The position numbers and the translations under genes were made by a program. From Prevotella sp. (lineage in GTDB: Bacteria > Bacteroidota > Bacteroidia > Bacteroidales > Bacteroidaceae): a stretch of DNA of 42,321 nt. This document shows, in pieces, positions 1 through 8,384 of this stretch. The notes below the pieces were generated by a model. It worked only from the letters and a program-made list of their open reading frames with translations. It did not search any database and was not told the DNA's origin. The stretch covers positions 1 through 42,321 of the forward strand of contig JAFVFY010000024.1 in assembly GCA_017475265.1 (NCBI GenBank), written 5' to 3'. The number at the start of each line of letters is the position of its first letter. The stretch's first letter is position 1.

Positions 1-473
1 ATGATGTGGTCCTCGGGCACTTGCTTGGCCCAGTAGCGGGCAGCCTCGTCGTCGCGGGGGATGTTTTCTTCGGGTGAACCCTCGAACACGGTCACGTAGA
101 GGTCTTCGGGGTTGAGCTTCAGCACGTCGACCAGATATTCCCATGCCATGTCGATGGCTCCCTCTTTGAAATAGTCACCAAACGACCAGTTGCCGAGCAT
201 CTCGAACATGGTGTGGTGGTAGGTGTCGTGGCCCACCTCTTCGAGGTCGTTGTGCTTACCGCTGACGCGGAGGCATTTCTGGGTGTCTGCACGGCGGCGG
301 GGCTCCGGGTCGCGGGTGCCCAGGATAATGTCTTTCCACTGGTTCATGCCGGCATTGGTGAACATCAGTGTGGGGTCGTCTTTGACTACCATCGGTGCGG
401 ACGGCACGATGGCGTGGCCTTTCGACTCGAAGAACTGTTTGAACGAGTCGCGGATTTCTTTTGCTGTCATCAT
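1..473 (-). CDS. alaS: Alanyl-tRNA synthetase, N-terminal part (runs off the window)
   Basis: The reverse strand reads [15 protein letters not shown] from 473 and stays open to position 1, so about 157 residues of the N-terminal catalytic domain are present and the rest lies beyond the left edge. Class II alanyl-tRNA synthetase signatures are clear: [11 protein letters not shown], the [18 protein letters not shown] block and [18 protein letters not shown]. The enzyme charges tRNA-Ala in the cytoplasm. Two adjacent ATG codons (473 and 470) could both start it. The gene lies downstream of corA on the same strand with a 42-bp spacer of AT-rich AAATCGTAAAT-type repeats, so the two may be co-transcribed. 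The identification is firm. Confidence 0.96.
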   Translation of the reverse strand, partial: MMTAKEIRDSFKQFFESKGHAIVPSAPMVVKDDPTLMFTNAGMNQWKDIILGTRDPEPRRRADTQKCLRVSGKHNDLEEVGHDTYHHTMFEMLGNWSFGDYFKEGAIDMAWEYLVDVLKLNPEDLYVTVFEGSPEENIPRDDEAARYWAKQVPEDHI

Positions 474-475
474 TG

Positions 476-515
476 TTATTTACGATTTACGAATTTACGA
501 TTTACGGATTTACAA
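476..515. repeat. AAATCGTAAAT-type spacer repeat between corA and alaS
   Basis: The spacer consists of degenerate copies of TTACGATTTACGAATT. The same low-complexity motif fills other intergenic spacers in this window (about 4393-4437, 24800-24880, 36613-36664). It usually sits just upstream of a start codon on the transcribed strand. No function is known to me. Confidence 0.6.
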
Positions 516-1442
516 TTACACCAGTCGTTTGTGTCGTAGGAACCACCACGCCGCACCCGAGACCATGAGTGAAATAGCCAGGGCGAGGCCGAAGCCGTAG
601 GGCGTCTCCTCCATGCCGTTGACGAGGTTCATGCCGAAGAGCGAAGCCACGAGCGTGGGGAACATCATGATGATGGTCACCGAGGTAAGGGTACGCATCA
701 CCGTGTTCATATTATTATTAATGATAGAGGAGTAGGTGTCCATCGTCGACTCCAGGATGTCCGAGTAGATGTTGGTGGTTTCGCGGGCCTGGGTCATCTC
801 GATGTTTACGTCCTCGATGAGGTCAGCGTCCAATTCGTCTATCTGCAGCTTGAACTTCAGCTTCGATAGCAGCGTCTCGTTGCCACGGATGGAAGTCTGG
901 AAATAGGTGAGCGAGTCTTGCAGTCGTGAGAGCGAGATGAGGCTCTCGTTGTTCACGTTCTGGTCAAGGTTTCGCTTCGCCTTATCTATGAGCGAGTTAA
1001 TCTGCTTCAGCCGCTTCAGGTACCACACCGCCGAAGAGTAGAACAGACGGAAAATCATGTCCACATAGTCGGTGAAACCCACGCCACGACGCTGCTGGTA
1101 GGAGACGAAGTCAATCATCATGTTCGTCTCGTAGTAGCACACGGTGATGGTTACGTCACGCTTGTGAATGATGCCCAGAGGCACGGTGGTATAGGGTGTT
1201 CGTGAGCGCACCTCCTTGACGTAGGGTATGCGGAGGATGATGAGCATCCATCCGTCGTCATACTCATAACGCGCACGCTCGTCGGTATCGCTGATGTCGG
1301 TGATGAAATAGTCGGGAATGCCGAAGCGCTCCTCCAGTTCGCGCTGGTCGTCGTCCGTGGGACACGTCACCTGAATCCAGCAATTGGGCTGCCACTCCTG
1401 AAGCTGGCTAAGCCCGCCAATGGTGTTCCAGTAACTTTTCAT
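516..1442 (-). CDS. corA: CorA-family divalent cation (Mg2+/Co2+) transporter
   Basis: The 308-residue protein has the CorA plan: a soluble N-terminal alpha/beta domain, a long helical stalk (roughly residues 130-245) and two C-terminal transmembrane segments. The first membrane segment ends in the diagnostic GMN triplet (LFGMNLVNGMEE, near residue 268). The tail after the second segment is short and basic (FLRHKRLV), as in the family. CorA proteins are homopentameric inner-membrane channels for Mg2+ and other divalent ions. The ATG at 1442 gives a normal family N-terminus. A promoter-like box lies about 200 bases upstream, which leaves a long leader holding two matching hairpins (separate entry). 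alaS follows on the same strand. Confidence 0.92.
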   Translation of the reverse strand: MKSYWNTIGGLSQLQEWQPNCWIQVTCPTDDDQRELEERFGIPDYFITDISDTDERARYEYDDGWMLIILRIPYVKEVRSRTPYTTVPLGIIHKRDVTITVCYYETNMMIDFVSYQQRRGVGFTDYVDMIFRLFYSSAVWYLKRLKQINSLIDKAKRNLDQNVNNESLISLSRLQDSLTYFQTSIRGNETLLSKLKFKLQIDELDADLIEDVNIEMTQARETTNIYSDILESTMDTYSSIINNNMNTVMRTLTSVTIIMMFPTLVASLFGMNLVNGMEETPYGFGLALAISLMVSGAAWWFLRHKRLV

Positions 1443-1640
1443 TGTTGCCTTTCCTCGTTAAAATGTTTGCGGACATGCTCAAGGCAAGTCCATACCGTGG
1501 TTTACGGAGCCGGAGGATGGGCAACACGAATGTCGATTCCTCCGCCTCAAGGTCTGCGGACATACTCGTAGTAAGTCCCTGTTGCCGCCGGATAATCGTC
1601 CATAATTGTTTACTAATTTGTGAATAATTCTGTTTTTGCG
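1443..1640 (-). promoter_or_regulatory. corA 5' leader with two similar hairpins
   Basis: The untranslated region between the promoter-like box and corA contains two matching stem-loops, at 1558-1578 and 1471-1491. On the reverse strand the arms are GGACTTAC/GTATGTCC (loop TACGA) and GGACTTGC/GCATGTCC (loop CTTGA). Both keep one T-T mismatch at the same place, and an A-U pair in one is a G-C pair in the other. Both are followed by GCA. A third stem (CGGAGGA/TCCTCCG, about 1511-1544) lies between them. This suggests a conserved RNA fold, possibly regulatory for the ion transporter. It does not resemble the M-box that I know. Confidence 0.45.
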
Positions 1641-1644
1641 GGTG

Positions 1645-1652
1645 CAAAGGTA
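1645..1652 (-). promoter_or_regulatory. Promoter -7 box for corA
   Basis: The reverse strand reads TACCTTTG, the Bacteroidetes -7 consensus. I see no good -33 box at the usual distance, so the call rests on the -7 element and position. Confidence 0.45.
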
Positions 1653-1734
1653 CGAATATTTGGTGAAATAGCCGTCTGTTGGCCGATTAATGTGGGTTAA
1701 TAATCCTTAATTCAGTCTTATCAACACCCTGACC

Positions 1735-1767
1735 TTGCTAATAAACAGAAAATAATTAGTAATTTTG
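1735..1767 (+). promoter_or_regulatory. Promoter for ruvB
   Basis: TTG at 1735-1737 and TAATTTTG at 1760-1767 are separated by 22 nt. The expected transcription start (about 1772) is only about 7 nt before the ruvB ATG, so the mRNA would be nearly leaderless. Confidence 0.6.
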
Positions 1768-1778
1768 CACCCTTGATT

Positions 1779-2822
1779 ATGATGGATGACACATTTGACA
1801 TACGCGAGGAGCGGCCTACGAGTCAGGGCGAGAAGGACTTTGAGAACGCGCTGCGACCGCTAACATTCGGCGATTTCAGCGGACAGCTGAAGATTGTCGA
1901 GAACCTGCGGGTGTTCGTAGAGGCTGCCAAGTATCGTGGCGAGCCACTCGACCACACGTTGCTGCATGGTCCTCCCGGACTGGGAAAGACGACCCTGAGC
2001 AATATCATCGCCAATGAGCTGGGTGTGGGATTCAAGATTACGAGCGGCCCCGTGCTCGACAAGCCCGGCGATTTGGCAGGTATCCTCACCTCGCTGGAGC
2101 CTCGCGACGTGCTCTTCATCGATGAGATTCACCGTCTGTCGCCCGTCGTCGAGGAGTATCTCTACTCGGCCATGGAGGACTATCGCATCGACATCATGAT
2201 TGACAAAGGCCCGTCGGCCCGGAGCATACAGATAGACCTCAACCCGTTTACGCTCGTCGGCGCCACCACGCGCAGCGGTCTGCTTACGGCTCCGCTCAGG
2301 GCACGCTTCGGCATCAACATGCACTTAGAGTACTATGACCCGGAGACGCTGGCCCGCATCATAGAGCGGTCGGCGGCCATTCTGCGGGTGCCCATCACCG
2401 AGGATGCTGCGATGGAAATCGCCAGCCGGTCACGTGGAACGCCACGTATCGCCAACGCCCTGCTGCGCCGAGTGCGCGACTTTGCCCAGGTAAAAGGCAC
2501 GGGGCGCATAGACACCAAGATTTCGCAGGTGGCGCTCACGGCGCTGAACATCGACAAGTATGGCCTGGACGAGATAGACAACAAGATTCTGCTCACCATC
2601 ATCGACAAGTTCCGTGGCGGCCCCGTCGGCGTGACCACCATAGCAACCGCCATCGGCGAGGACAGCGGCACCTTGGAGGAAGTATACGAGCCCTTCCTCA
2701 TCATGGAGGGTTTCATCAAGCGCACTCCCCGCGGCCGTATGACCACCGAACTGGCCTACAAGCACTTCGGCCGCAACCCATACGGCGGCAACATCATGCA
2801 ACCTGACTTGTTTAACCAATAA
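1779..2822 (+). CDS. ruvB: Holliday junction branch migration ATPase RuvB
   Basis: The 347-residue AAA+ protein matches RuvB over its full length. Visible motifs are Walker A (GPPGLGKTT), Walker B ([11 protein letters not shown]), the sensor/arginine-finger region [18 protein letters not shown] and the C-terminal winged-helix segment [19 protein letters not shown]. RuvB hexamers drive branch migration of Holliday junctions with RuvA. I start it at ATG 1779; a TTG at 1773 is also open, but it falls on the predicted transcription start. gpmI follows 27 bp downstream on the same strand and is probably co-transcribed. ruvA and ruvC are not nearby. The identification is firm. Confidence 0.97.
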   Translation: MMDDTFDIREERPTSQGEKDFENALRPLTFGDFSGQLKIVENLRVFVEAAKYRGEPLDHTLLHGPPGLGKTTLSNIIANELGVGFKITSGPVLDKPGDLAGILTSLEPRDVLFIDEIHRLSPVVEEYLYSAMEDYRIDIMIDKGPSARSIQIDLNPFTLVGATTRSGLLTAPLRARFGINMHLEYYDPETLARIIERSAAILRVPITEDAAMEIASRSRGTPRIANALLRRVRDFAQVKGTGRIDTKISQVALTALNIDKYGLDEIDNKILLTIIDKFRGGPVGVTTIATAIGEDSGTLEEVYEPFLIMEGFIKRTPRGRMTTELAYKHFGRNPYGGNIMQPDLFNQ

Positions 2823-2849
2823 ACATCAAACAATAAACAATAAACTACA

Positions 2850-4394
2850 ATGGCATCAAAGAAAGCACTTCTGATGATTCTCGACGGATGGGGAATCGGT
2901 CAGCACGGCAAAGGCGACGTGATTTACAATACGCCTACTCCTTTTCTTGATTATCTGACAGCCGTTTCGGCACATTCACAGTTGGCAGCCAGCGGCGAGG
3001 ACGTGGGTCTGCCCGACGGACAGATGGGCAACTCGGAGGTCGGTCACCTCAACATCGGTGCCGGACGCATCGTCTATCAGGACCTGGTGAAGATTAACCG
3101 CGCATGTAAGGACAACAGCATCGTGGAGAACCCACAGGTGAAGGCCGCCTACACCTACGCCAAGGAAAAGGGCAAGAAGCTGCACCTTATGGGACTGACG
3201 AGCGACGGCGGCGTGCACTCCAGCCTCGACCACCTTTTTAAATTAATAGAGGTGGGCAAGCACTACGGCCTGAAGAACCAGGTCTTTGTGCATTGCTTCA
3301 TGGACGGCCGCGACACCGACCCGAAGAGCGGCAAGGGCTTTATCCAGCAGGTTACTGACGTTTGTGCAGCCAACGACGCAGCCATCGCCAGCATCGTGGG
3401 CCGCTTCTACGCAATGGATCGCGACAAGCGTTGGGAGCGTGTGAAGGAGGGTTACGACCTCCTAGTCAGCGGTACCGGTAAACAGGCCACCGACATGGTA
3501 CAGGCCATGCAGGAGAGCTACGACGAGGGAGTGACCGACGAGTTCATCAAGCCCATCCACAACGCATCCTTAGTAGGCCACGCTTCCCAGCGTGGCGGTC
3601 TAATCGAGGAGGGCGATGCGGTCATCTTCATCAACTTCCGCAACGACCGCGCCAAGGAGCTGACCATCGCACTCACCCAGCAGGACATGCCCGAGGCTGG
3701 AATGAAGACCATCCCAGGACTTCAGTACTACTGCATGACACCCTACGACGCCAACTTTACAGGCGTACATATTCTTTTCCCCAAGGAGAACGTGGAGAAC
3801 ACCCTCGGCGAATATCTTTCACAGAAGGGTCTGAAGCAACTGCACACCGCCGAGACCGAGAAATACGCCCACGTGACGTTCTTCTTCAACGGCGGCCGCG
3901 AGGCTCCTTACGAGGGTGAAGACCGTATCCTCGTGGCAAGCCCGAAGGTGGCTACCTACGACCTGAAGCCCGAAATGTCGGCCTACGAGGTGAAGGACAA
4001 GCTCGTCGCCGCTATCAGCACCCAGCAGTATGACTTCATCGTGGTGAACTTCGCCAACGGTGATATGGTGGGCCACACCGGTGTCTACAACGCCATCGCC
4101 AAGGCCGTATGGGCCGTCGACAAGTGCGTGGAGGCCGTCATCAGGGCTGCCAAGCGTAATGGTTACGAGGCTATCATCATTGCCGACCACGGCAACGCTG
4201 ACAACGCCATCAACCCCGACGGCACACCCAACACCGCCCACTCCCTGAACCCCGTGCCCTTCATCTACGTTACCGACAACAACTCGGCAACGGTGAAGGA
4301 CGGTCGCCTGGCCGACGTGGCTCCCAGCATTCTCCACATCCTCGGACTGGAGCAGCCCAAGGACATGACCGGCGAGTGCCTCATCAACGATTAA
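2850..4394 (+). CDS. gpmI: 2,3-bisphosphoglycerate-independent phosphoglycerate mutase
   Basis: The 514-residue enzyme interconverts 3- and 2-phosphoglycerate in glycolysis using two Mn2+ ions. It belongs to the alkaline phosphatase superfamily. The first metal ligand Asp12 lies in LDGWG, and the phosphorylated serine is Ser62 in [15 protein letters not shown]. Further family motifs are [12 protein letters not shown], the substrate-site region [16 protein letters not shown] and the C-terminal metal site IADHGNADN. Length is normal for the family. It follows ruvB by 27 bp and precedes a sugar permease by 43 bp. Confidence 0.97.
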   Translation: MASKKALLMILDGWGIGQHGKGDVIYNTPTPFLDYLTAVSAHSQLAASGEDVGLPDGQMGNSEVGHLNIGAGRIVYQDLVKINRACKDNSIVENPQVKAAYTYAKEKGKKLHLMGLTSDGGVHSSLDHLFKLIEVGKHYGLKNQVFVHCFMDGRDTDPKSGKGFIQQVTDVCAANDAAIASIVGRFYAMDRDKRWERVKEGYDLLVSGTGKQATDMVQAMQESYDEGVTDEFIKPIHNASLVGHASQRGGLIEEGDAVIFINFRNDRAKELTIALTQQDMPEAGMKTIPGLQYYCMTPYDANFTGVHILFPKENVENTLGEYLSQKGLKQLHTAETEKYAHVTFFFNGGREAPYEGEDRILVASPKVATYDLKPEMSAYEVKDKLVAAISTQQYDFIVVNFANGDMVGHTGVYNAIAKAVWAVDKCVEAVIRAAKRNGYEAIIIADHGNADNAINPDGTPNTAHSLNPVPFIYVTDNNSATVKDGRLADVAPSILHILGLEQPKDMTGECLIND

Positions 4395-4437
4395 ATCGTC
4401 AAATCGTAAATAGTAAAATAGTAAATCGTCAAATAGT
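4395..4437. repeat. AAATCGTAAATAGT-type spacer repeat
   Basis: The whole gap between gpmI and the permease is degenerate copies of AAATCGTCAAATCGTAAATA. It belongs to the same spacer family as 476-515. Confidence 0.6.
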
Positions 4438-5742
4438 ATGTCTGCTCCCCTCGTGCCTCGTAAATACCTGGTCACGTTCATTATTATTACGTCACTGTTC
4501 GCGCTCTGGGGCTTCGCCAACGACATCACCAACCCGATGGTGGCAGCCTTCCAGACCGTAATGGAGTTGTCGGCGGCAAAGGCTTCACTGATTCAGTTCG
4601 CCTTCTACGGCGGCTACGCCACGATGGCCATTCCTGCAGCCCTCTTCATCCGACGCTACAGCTACAAAAGCGGTGTGCTGCTCGGACTGGCCCTCTATGC
4701 CATCGGAGCCTTCCTCTTCATTCCGGCGGCACAGTTCCAGCAGTTCTCATTCTTCTGTGTCTCACTCTACATCCTCACCTTCGGACTGGCGTTCCTCGAG
4801 ACAACGGCCAACCCCTTCATCCTTTCGCTTGGCGACAAGGAGAACTCCACACGCCGTCTGAACATGGCGCAGGCCTTCAACCCCGTGGGGTCGCTCACGG
4901 GAATGGCCGTGGCTTCGTTTATCGTGCTGCCGCAGCTGTGGAGTGACCGCCGCGACGAGGCCGGAAAGATTCTCTTCTTCGCACTATCCGACAGCGAGAA
5001 GGCTTCCATCAGGCTCCACGACCTGGCCGTCATCCGCGACCCCTACGTGGCTTTGGGCCTCATCGTGCTATGCGTCTTCGTGGTCATCGCTTTGACAAAG
5101 ATGCCGAAGACAAAAGGCGAGGAAATGAAGGCCGACGGACAGACGCACAGCATAGGTTTGACGCTCAAGAACCTCTGGGGTAACTCCATCTACCGCGAGG
5201 GTGTGTTCACGCAGATGTGCTACGTCGCCGCACAAATCATGGTCTGGACGTTCATCATCCAGTATGCCGACAACCTGGGAATCAACAAGGCCCGCGCACA
5301 GATGTTCAATATCTGCGCCATGTCGCTCAACCTCATCGGACGCTTCGTAGGCACCTACTTCATGAAGTACGTCAACACACGCCTCATGCTCACCGTCTTT
5401 GGCTGTTGCGCCACCTTCTTTACCCTTGGTGCCATCGTCATCAACGGCATGTGGGGACTTTACTCTCTGGTGGCCATCAGCCTGTTCATGTCCATCATGT
5501 TCCCCAGCATCTACGGCATTGCACTTGAGAACGTCGACGCCCGCGACACGTCGCTCGGCGCAGCCTTCCTCGTCATGGCCATCGTCGGCGGAGCCCTCAT
5601 GCCCCCGCTTCAGGGAATGGTCATCGACCAAGAAGTAATCCTCGGCCATCCCGCCGTCAACGTCTCGTTCTTCATCCCCCTGCTCTGCTTCATCGTCATC
5701 ATCATCTACGGACTGCGCACCTACCGCAGCATGCAGTCTTAG
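4438..5742 (+). CDS. fucP: Major facilitator sugar permease, FucP/GluP type
   Basis: The 434-residue inner-membrane protein has the 12-helix major facilitator layout. Its N-terminus (SLFALWGFANDITNPMVAAF) and the FLETTANPFIL segment are typical of the L-fucose:H+ symporter and glucose/galactose permease group. The substrate could be fucose, glucose or galactose; no fucose catabolic genes lie nearby to decide. It follows gpmI on the same strand, which links it loosely to glycolysis. The 3' flank holds the long CACAGAAAT repeat array, which could act as a terminator. Family assignment is firm; the gene symbol is by similarity only. Confidence 0.85.
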   Translation: MSAPLVPRKYLVTFIIITSLFALWGFANDITNPMVAAFQTVMELSAAKASLIQFAFYGGYATMAIPAALFIRRYSYKSGVLLGLALYAIGAFLFIPAAQFQQFSFFCVSLYILTFGLAFLETTANPFILSLGDKENSTRRLNMAQAFNPVGSLTGMAVASFIVLPQLWSDRRDEAGKILFFALSDSEKASIRLHDLAVIRDPYVALGLIVLCVFVVIALTKMPKTKGEEMKADGQTHSIGLTLKNLWGNSIYREGVFTQMCYVAAQIMVWTFIIQYADNLGINKARAQMFNICAMSLNLIGRFVGTYFMKYVNTRLMLTVFGCCATFFTLGAIVINGMWGLYSLVAISLFMSIMFPSIYGIALENVDARDTSLGAAFLVMAIVGGALMPPLQGMVIDQEVILGHPAVNVSFFIPLLCFIVIIIYGLRTYRSMQS

Positions 5743-5743
5743 T

Positions 5744-5923
5744 CACACAGAAATCACAGAAACCACAGAAAGGCTTCCATTGTTGTCACACGGAAATCAC
5801 AGAAACCACGGAAAGGCTGCGCCGACAAACCTTCCGCACGGATTATTTCTGTGATTTCCGTGATTTCTGTGTGACCCTATCCCATCGCGCAGCCTTTCTG
5901 TGATTTCCGTGATTTCTGTGTGA
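5744..5923. repeat. Four-copy CACAGAAATCACAGAAA repeat array (two direct, two inverted)
   Basis: Two copies in one orientation (5744-5773 and 5785-5818) are followed by two in the opposite orientation (about 5845-5875 and 5886-5923). Each has a 9-bp internal period (AAATCACAG). The second and fourth copies are inverted repeats over about 37 bp, including the GGCTGCGC end, and the first and third pair likewise. A transcript would fold into nested hairpins. The array fills the gap between the convergent permease and HTH genes. Confidence 0.8.
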
Positions 5924-5925
5924 CA

Positions 5926-6111
5926 TCAACCATCCACGTCAATGCAGAACTTGTCTGCGAGGAACATCACGACGTGCGGCGGCAGCACCTTCATCCTCGG
6001 GGTCACGCCCATTTCCTGTAGTTCACGCTGATAGGGCCTGCACCAGCTGTTCAGTGTCCTGACCGACACCCCGGCGCGGTCGGCCAACTGTTGTTTGCTC
6101 ATTGCTTTCAT
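5926..6111 (-). CDS. Small helix-turn-helix protein
   Basis: The 61-residue protein carries a plausible helix-turn-helix near the N-terminus (MSKQQLADRAGVSVRTLNSW). A conserved-looking C-terminal stretch (VLPPHVVMFLADKFCIDV) follows. Short proteins of this kind are often found beside VirE-type ATPase genes in Bacteroidales, as here. It lies downstream of the VirE-type gene on the same strand. The intervening 221 bp contain four 22-bp iterons and an inverted repeat that it might bind. An internal ATG at 6102 is an alternative start. The DNA-binding role is inferred. Confidence 0.6.
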   Translation of the reverse strand: MKAMSKQQLADRAGVSVRTLNSWCRPYQRELQEMGVTPRMKVLPPHVVMFLADKFCIDVDG

Positions 6112-6131
6112 AACTATATTTTTTTTGGTTA

Positions 6132-6219
6132 CTAAGTATCATGTTTACGTGTGCTAAGTATCATATTTACCTATGTTAAGTGCCATACTTACGAGGTCTA
6201 AACATGATACTTGCGGCTC
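6132..6219. repeat. Four tandem 22-bp iterons
   Basis: Units begin exactly every 22 bp at 6132, 6154, 6176 and 6198. They share the form yTAAgTatCATxxTTAC; units 1 and 2 differ at only a few positions and units 3 and 4 are more diverged. The spacing is about two helical turns, which fits binding sites for a protein on one face of the DNA. They lie between the small HTH gene and the VirE-type ATPase gene. Confidence 0.75.
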
Positions 6220-6231
6220 GCAAGTATCGTG
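6203..6231. promoter_or_regulatory. 13-bp inverted repeat overlapping the last iteron
   Basis: The arms CATGATACTTGCG and CGCAAGTATCGTG match at 12 of 13 positions around a 3-base centre. The site could be an operator, or form a tight hairpin in RNA. It overlaps iteron 4. Confidence 0.65.
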
Positions 6232-6238
6232 TTCTTCT

Positions 6239-6350
6239 GGGACAGTAGGACAGTAAAGACAGTAGAAAATGAAAACATTTCCGCGTACACTCGCACACAC
6301 GTACGCGAGAAAAGTTTAAAAGTTACTGTCCTTTACTGTCTACTGTCCCT
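6239..6350. repeat. Inverted GACAGTA-rich repeats downstream of the VirE-type gene
   Basis: Copies of GGACAGTAGGACAGTAAAGA (from 6239) and its inverted counterpart (ending about 6350, overlapping the ATPase stop codon) face each other across about 60 bp. Inside lies a further 7-bp inverted repeat, CGCGTAC at 6282-6288 and GTACGCG at 6301-6307. The unit could act as a terminator for the ATPase gene. Confidence 0.5.
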
Positions 6351-7706
6351 CTCAGGTTTCGCTTCGTCGGCCATGATGCGCTGTGCTGCAGCCATCTCTT
6401 CGCCTGTGCGCTGCACCACGATGTAGCCCCTCTGACTGCCATGTTTCACCCTCTTGTAGCCCAGGTCGTTGAAGGCCCTGCCAAGATGGACGGCACTGAG
6501 CTTCTGCGAAATGTTCGCGCTCACTATCTGCATGGCACGGGCCACAGGCATGAAGATGCCGCCCTCTATGCCAACGGGCTTACGGAAATAGAGATGCACC
6601 AGTTCCTTCTCCAGCCTTGGTGCTTCGAACTGGCTGTTGTGCTGCTGCAGCCGCACAATCTCCTCCTGCGTGAACCAGTAGCGGAAGCCCTGCTGGTAGA
6701 GCGCATACGCCTGAGAGTAGATGCCAGTATAGTCGAAGGGATGCTCACGGGGCGACTCTATCGACTCCACCTCAAACGGTAGCCAGCGGCGGTTGCCCGT
6801 GGGGTCAGAGAGGAACTGCACGTTGTTGCCCGTTCCGCAGAACGACGCGATGTGCTTGCGGTGCTCATGGAAGTGGGCATACGCCGCCCGCTCGTCAATC
6901 GACGGCATGGTCACCGCCGCCTTCAACTGGTTCAGCTCGCGGGCATTCATTGTGTCCAGCTCCTCGCAGCACACCAGACCGTACTGTGCCAAGGTCAAGA
7001 GGTCGTCGCGTCCCATCCTTTGGGCATTCGTTTTCGTGTAGAAATAGTTCGACAGCTCCGGCGGCAGCAGATAGTTGAACCACGTCGTCTTGTACGACCC
7101 CTGCTCACCAATCAGCACCAGGATGACGTTGTTCACCACCGACTCGTCCACCCATCCCGCCACCATGCCCACCAGCCACTTCGTCAGGTACTCAGCAAAG
7201 AGCATCTGCTCCTGCACGTGGCCCTTCACGCTCACCGAGACCGACATCGCCAGGATATGGTTCTGCCCGTCCCACTTCGGCAGGTGCTTCAGGTAATAGC
7301 GGAACGGATGGAACTCCGGCACGAAGTCCGACTCTATCACTCTGTACATGTCCTGCACCCGCACCACCTTCGTAGCCGACAGTTCGGCCCATAGCGAATT
7401 GACGATACGGTCGCTGATGGGCTGCCACAAGCCCCCTAAGTTAGGGGGTTCTTTGCATAGCAAAGCGGCAGAGCCGAGCGGGGGGTCTGAACAAGCGCAG
7501 GACATTCCCTCGTTCAGACCCCTGTCGCCCCCTAACTTAGGGGGCATAGAGCCTGGCAGCCGGTATTCCACCCTCCCCGTAATCACATTATGCCGCAGCA
7601 GAATCCTGTCCATCAGGAAGTTCTGAATGTCTTCCACCGTGGCCATGTACTCCTTCCAGTTTGGCTTTCGCTCACCGGCGGTCTCAGTTTTTTTCTTTTT
7701 GCTCAT
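6333..7706 (-). CDS. VirE-family P-loop ATPase (replication/mobile-element type)
   Basis: The 457-residue protein matches the helicase-like VirE family found on Bacteroidales islands and phages. A Walker A motif (IGEQGSYKTTW, near residues 200-210) is followed by a Walker B-like ELDTMNARELNQLKAAV region. The family signature FCGTGNNVQFLSDPTGNRRW comes next. There is no primase domain before it, so this is the short, ATPase-only form. Residues about 54-92 do not look like the rest. They are encoded by a palindromic repeat element inserted in frame (7431-7545) and are rich in PPKLGG/PPNLGG. A small HTH gene and iterons follow. The substrate and role are unknown; a remnant replication module is one possibility. 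Confidence 0.8.
   Translation of the reverse strand: MSKKKKTETAGERKPNWKEYMATVEDIQNFLMDRILLRHNVITGRVEYRLPGSMPPKLGGDRGLNEGMSCACSDPPLGSAALLCKEPPNLGGLWQPISDRIVNSLWAELSATKVVRVQDMYRVIESDFVPEFHPFRYYLKHLPKWDGQNHILAMSVSVSVKGHVQEQMLFAEYLTKWLVGMVAGWVDESVVNNVILVLIGEQGSYKTTWFNYLLPPELSNYFYTKTNAQRMGRDDLLTLAQYGLVCCEELDTMNARELNQLKAAVTMPSIDERAAYAHFHEHRKHIASFCGTGNNVQFLSDPTGNRRWLPFEVESIESPREHPFDYTGIYSQAYALYQQGFRYWFTQEEIVRLQQHNSQFEAPRLEKELVHLYFRKPVGIEGGIFMPVARAMQIVSANISQKLSAVHLGRAFNDLGYKRVKHGSQRGYIVVQRTGEEMAAAQRIMADEAKPERDSRQ
7431..7545. repeat. Palindromic element (type A) inside the VirE-type gene
   Basis: The ends are CCCCCTAAGTTAGGGGG (7432-7448) and its mirror CCCCCTAACTTAGGGGG (7528-7544). Inside are facing GGGGTCTGAAC (about 7482-7492) and GTTCAGACCCC (7512-7522). 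The same parts in the same order make up the element between nusA and infB (26151-26276). Here the element is 115 bp and read in frame as protein. It shows no stop codon in the gene's frame. Confidence 0.85.
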
Positions 7707-7797
7707 ATTTTATCCCTGCTTTATAGCCGTCCCTTATCAAGGGACTCAAAACTTTTTATGTTTGTTCTCATCCATATTAATAAAGATTATTCGGTTA

Positions 7798-7805
7798 CAA
7801 AGATA
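7798..7805 (-). promoter_or_regulatory. Promoter -7 box for the VirE-type gene
   Basis: The reverse strand reads TATCTTTG about 92 bp upstream of the ATPase start. No convincing -33 box is visible at the right spacing. Confidence 0.4.
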
Positions 7806-7894
7806 CTGAAACCTCATGAGCTTTGCTACCTTTTTACCGCTGGGTTAAGAATTGGGGTAAGAATCCGAGCCTAAGTAAAAACGTGAGTAAAAGA

Positions 7895-7926
7895 TTTGGC
7901 TCATTAGCGTTTTATTTGTACCTTTG
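7895..7926 (+). promoter_or_regulatory. Promoter for the 149-aa gene; mRNA predicted leaderless
   Basis: TTTG (7895-7898), a 20-nt gap and TACCTTTG (7919-7926) match the Bacteroidetes promoter exactly. The ATG at 7935 lies 8 nt after the -7 box, so transcription should begin within a few bases of the start codon. Confidence 0.75.
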
Positions 7927-7934
7927 CATCCGAA

Positions 7935-8384
7935 ATGGACAAGCGAACATCAGAAGACTATTATAAGGAAAGCAAGCGCATCAGAGAAGAAGTCATGCAG
8001 CAAGCGGATTCTCTGATAGGAAATCCCTTACGCTTCACCATAACCAATGGCATTACGATGGATGTGGAGATTACCAAGTCTGACTTGAAAACCATCGTCA
8101 GCAAGGCCTCTCGTGACAACAAGTTCAATGCCATCAAAAATGCATTGGCAAAGGACATTCCTGGTTTCTTGAAGAAAAGTGAATACATCGGTTGGCGGAC
8201 GGTAAAAGAAGGGAAGCACGAGGAAAGTGCCTACTTTGCCTACTTTGACCGTGATCTCGGCGTACGAACAATACTTGCCATGCGAAAGATGAAGAACCAC
8301 GGCCCCTACAAGCCATACGCCATCATTGATAAGTTCTCTTTCGAAGCAACAATTGGTGAACTTAAAAAAGGAACTCCGCTTTAA
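7935..8384 (+). CDS. Small standalone protein resembling phage barnase/EndoU/RelE-type nuclease domains
   Basis: The 149-residue protein has a charged helical N-terminus (residues 1-30). A domain with the pattern ALAKDIPGFLKKSEYIGW, then GKHEESAYFAYFDRDL, then KPYAIIDKF follows. This order resembles the nuclease-like domains found at the ends of large phage and island proteins (barnase/EndoU/colicin E5-D/RelE fold). That is from memory of the family and not a search result, and I cannot assign catalytic residues. It has no signal peptide or membrane segment. It is expressed from a near-perfect promoter with almost no leader. Its stop codon lies at the edge of the terminal stem of a convergent RNA candidate (8364-8506). 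Confidence 0.6.
   Translation: MDKRTSEDYYKESKRIREEVMQQADSLIGNPLRFTITNGITMDVEITKSDLKTIVSKASRDNKFNAIKNALAKDIPGFLKKSEYIGWRTVKEGKHEESAYFAYFDRDLGVRTILAMRKMKNHGPYKPYAIIDKFSFEATIGELKKGTPL

Noticed and set aside
1471-1578. Known Mg2+ riboswitch (M-box) before corA
   Set aside because: The two short hairpins do not match the M-box architecture as I know it.
1408-1647. 79-codon frame over the corA leader
   Set aside because: It overlaps the corA start and includes the hairpin leader; the repeated SMSA peptides are explained by the two hairpins.
3819-4532. Long reverse-strand frames opposite gpmI, the permease, infB, the MORN gene and glgB
   Set aside because: They are antisense shadows of well-identified genes with biased codon use and no family resemblance.
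6132-6219. CRISPR-like array
   Set aside because: The units abut with no spacers and only four diverged copies; they fit iterons better.
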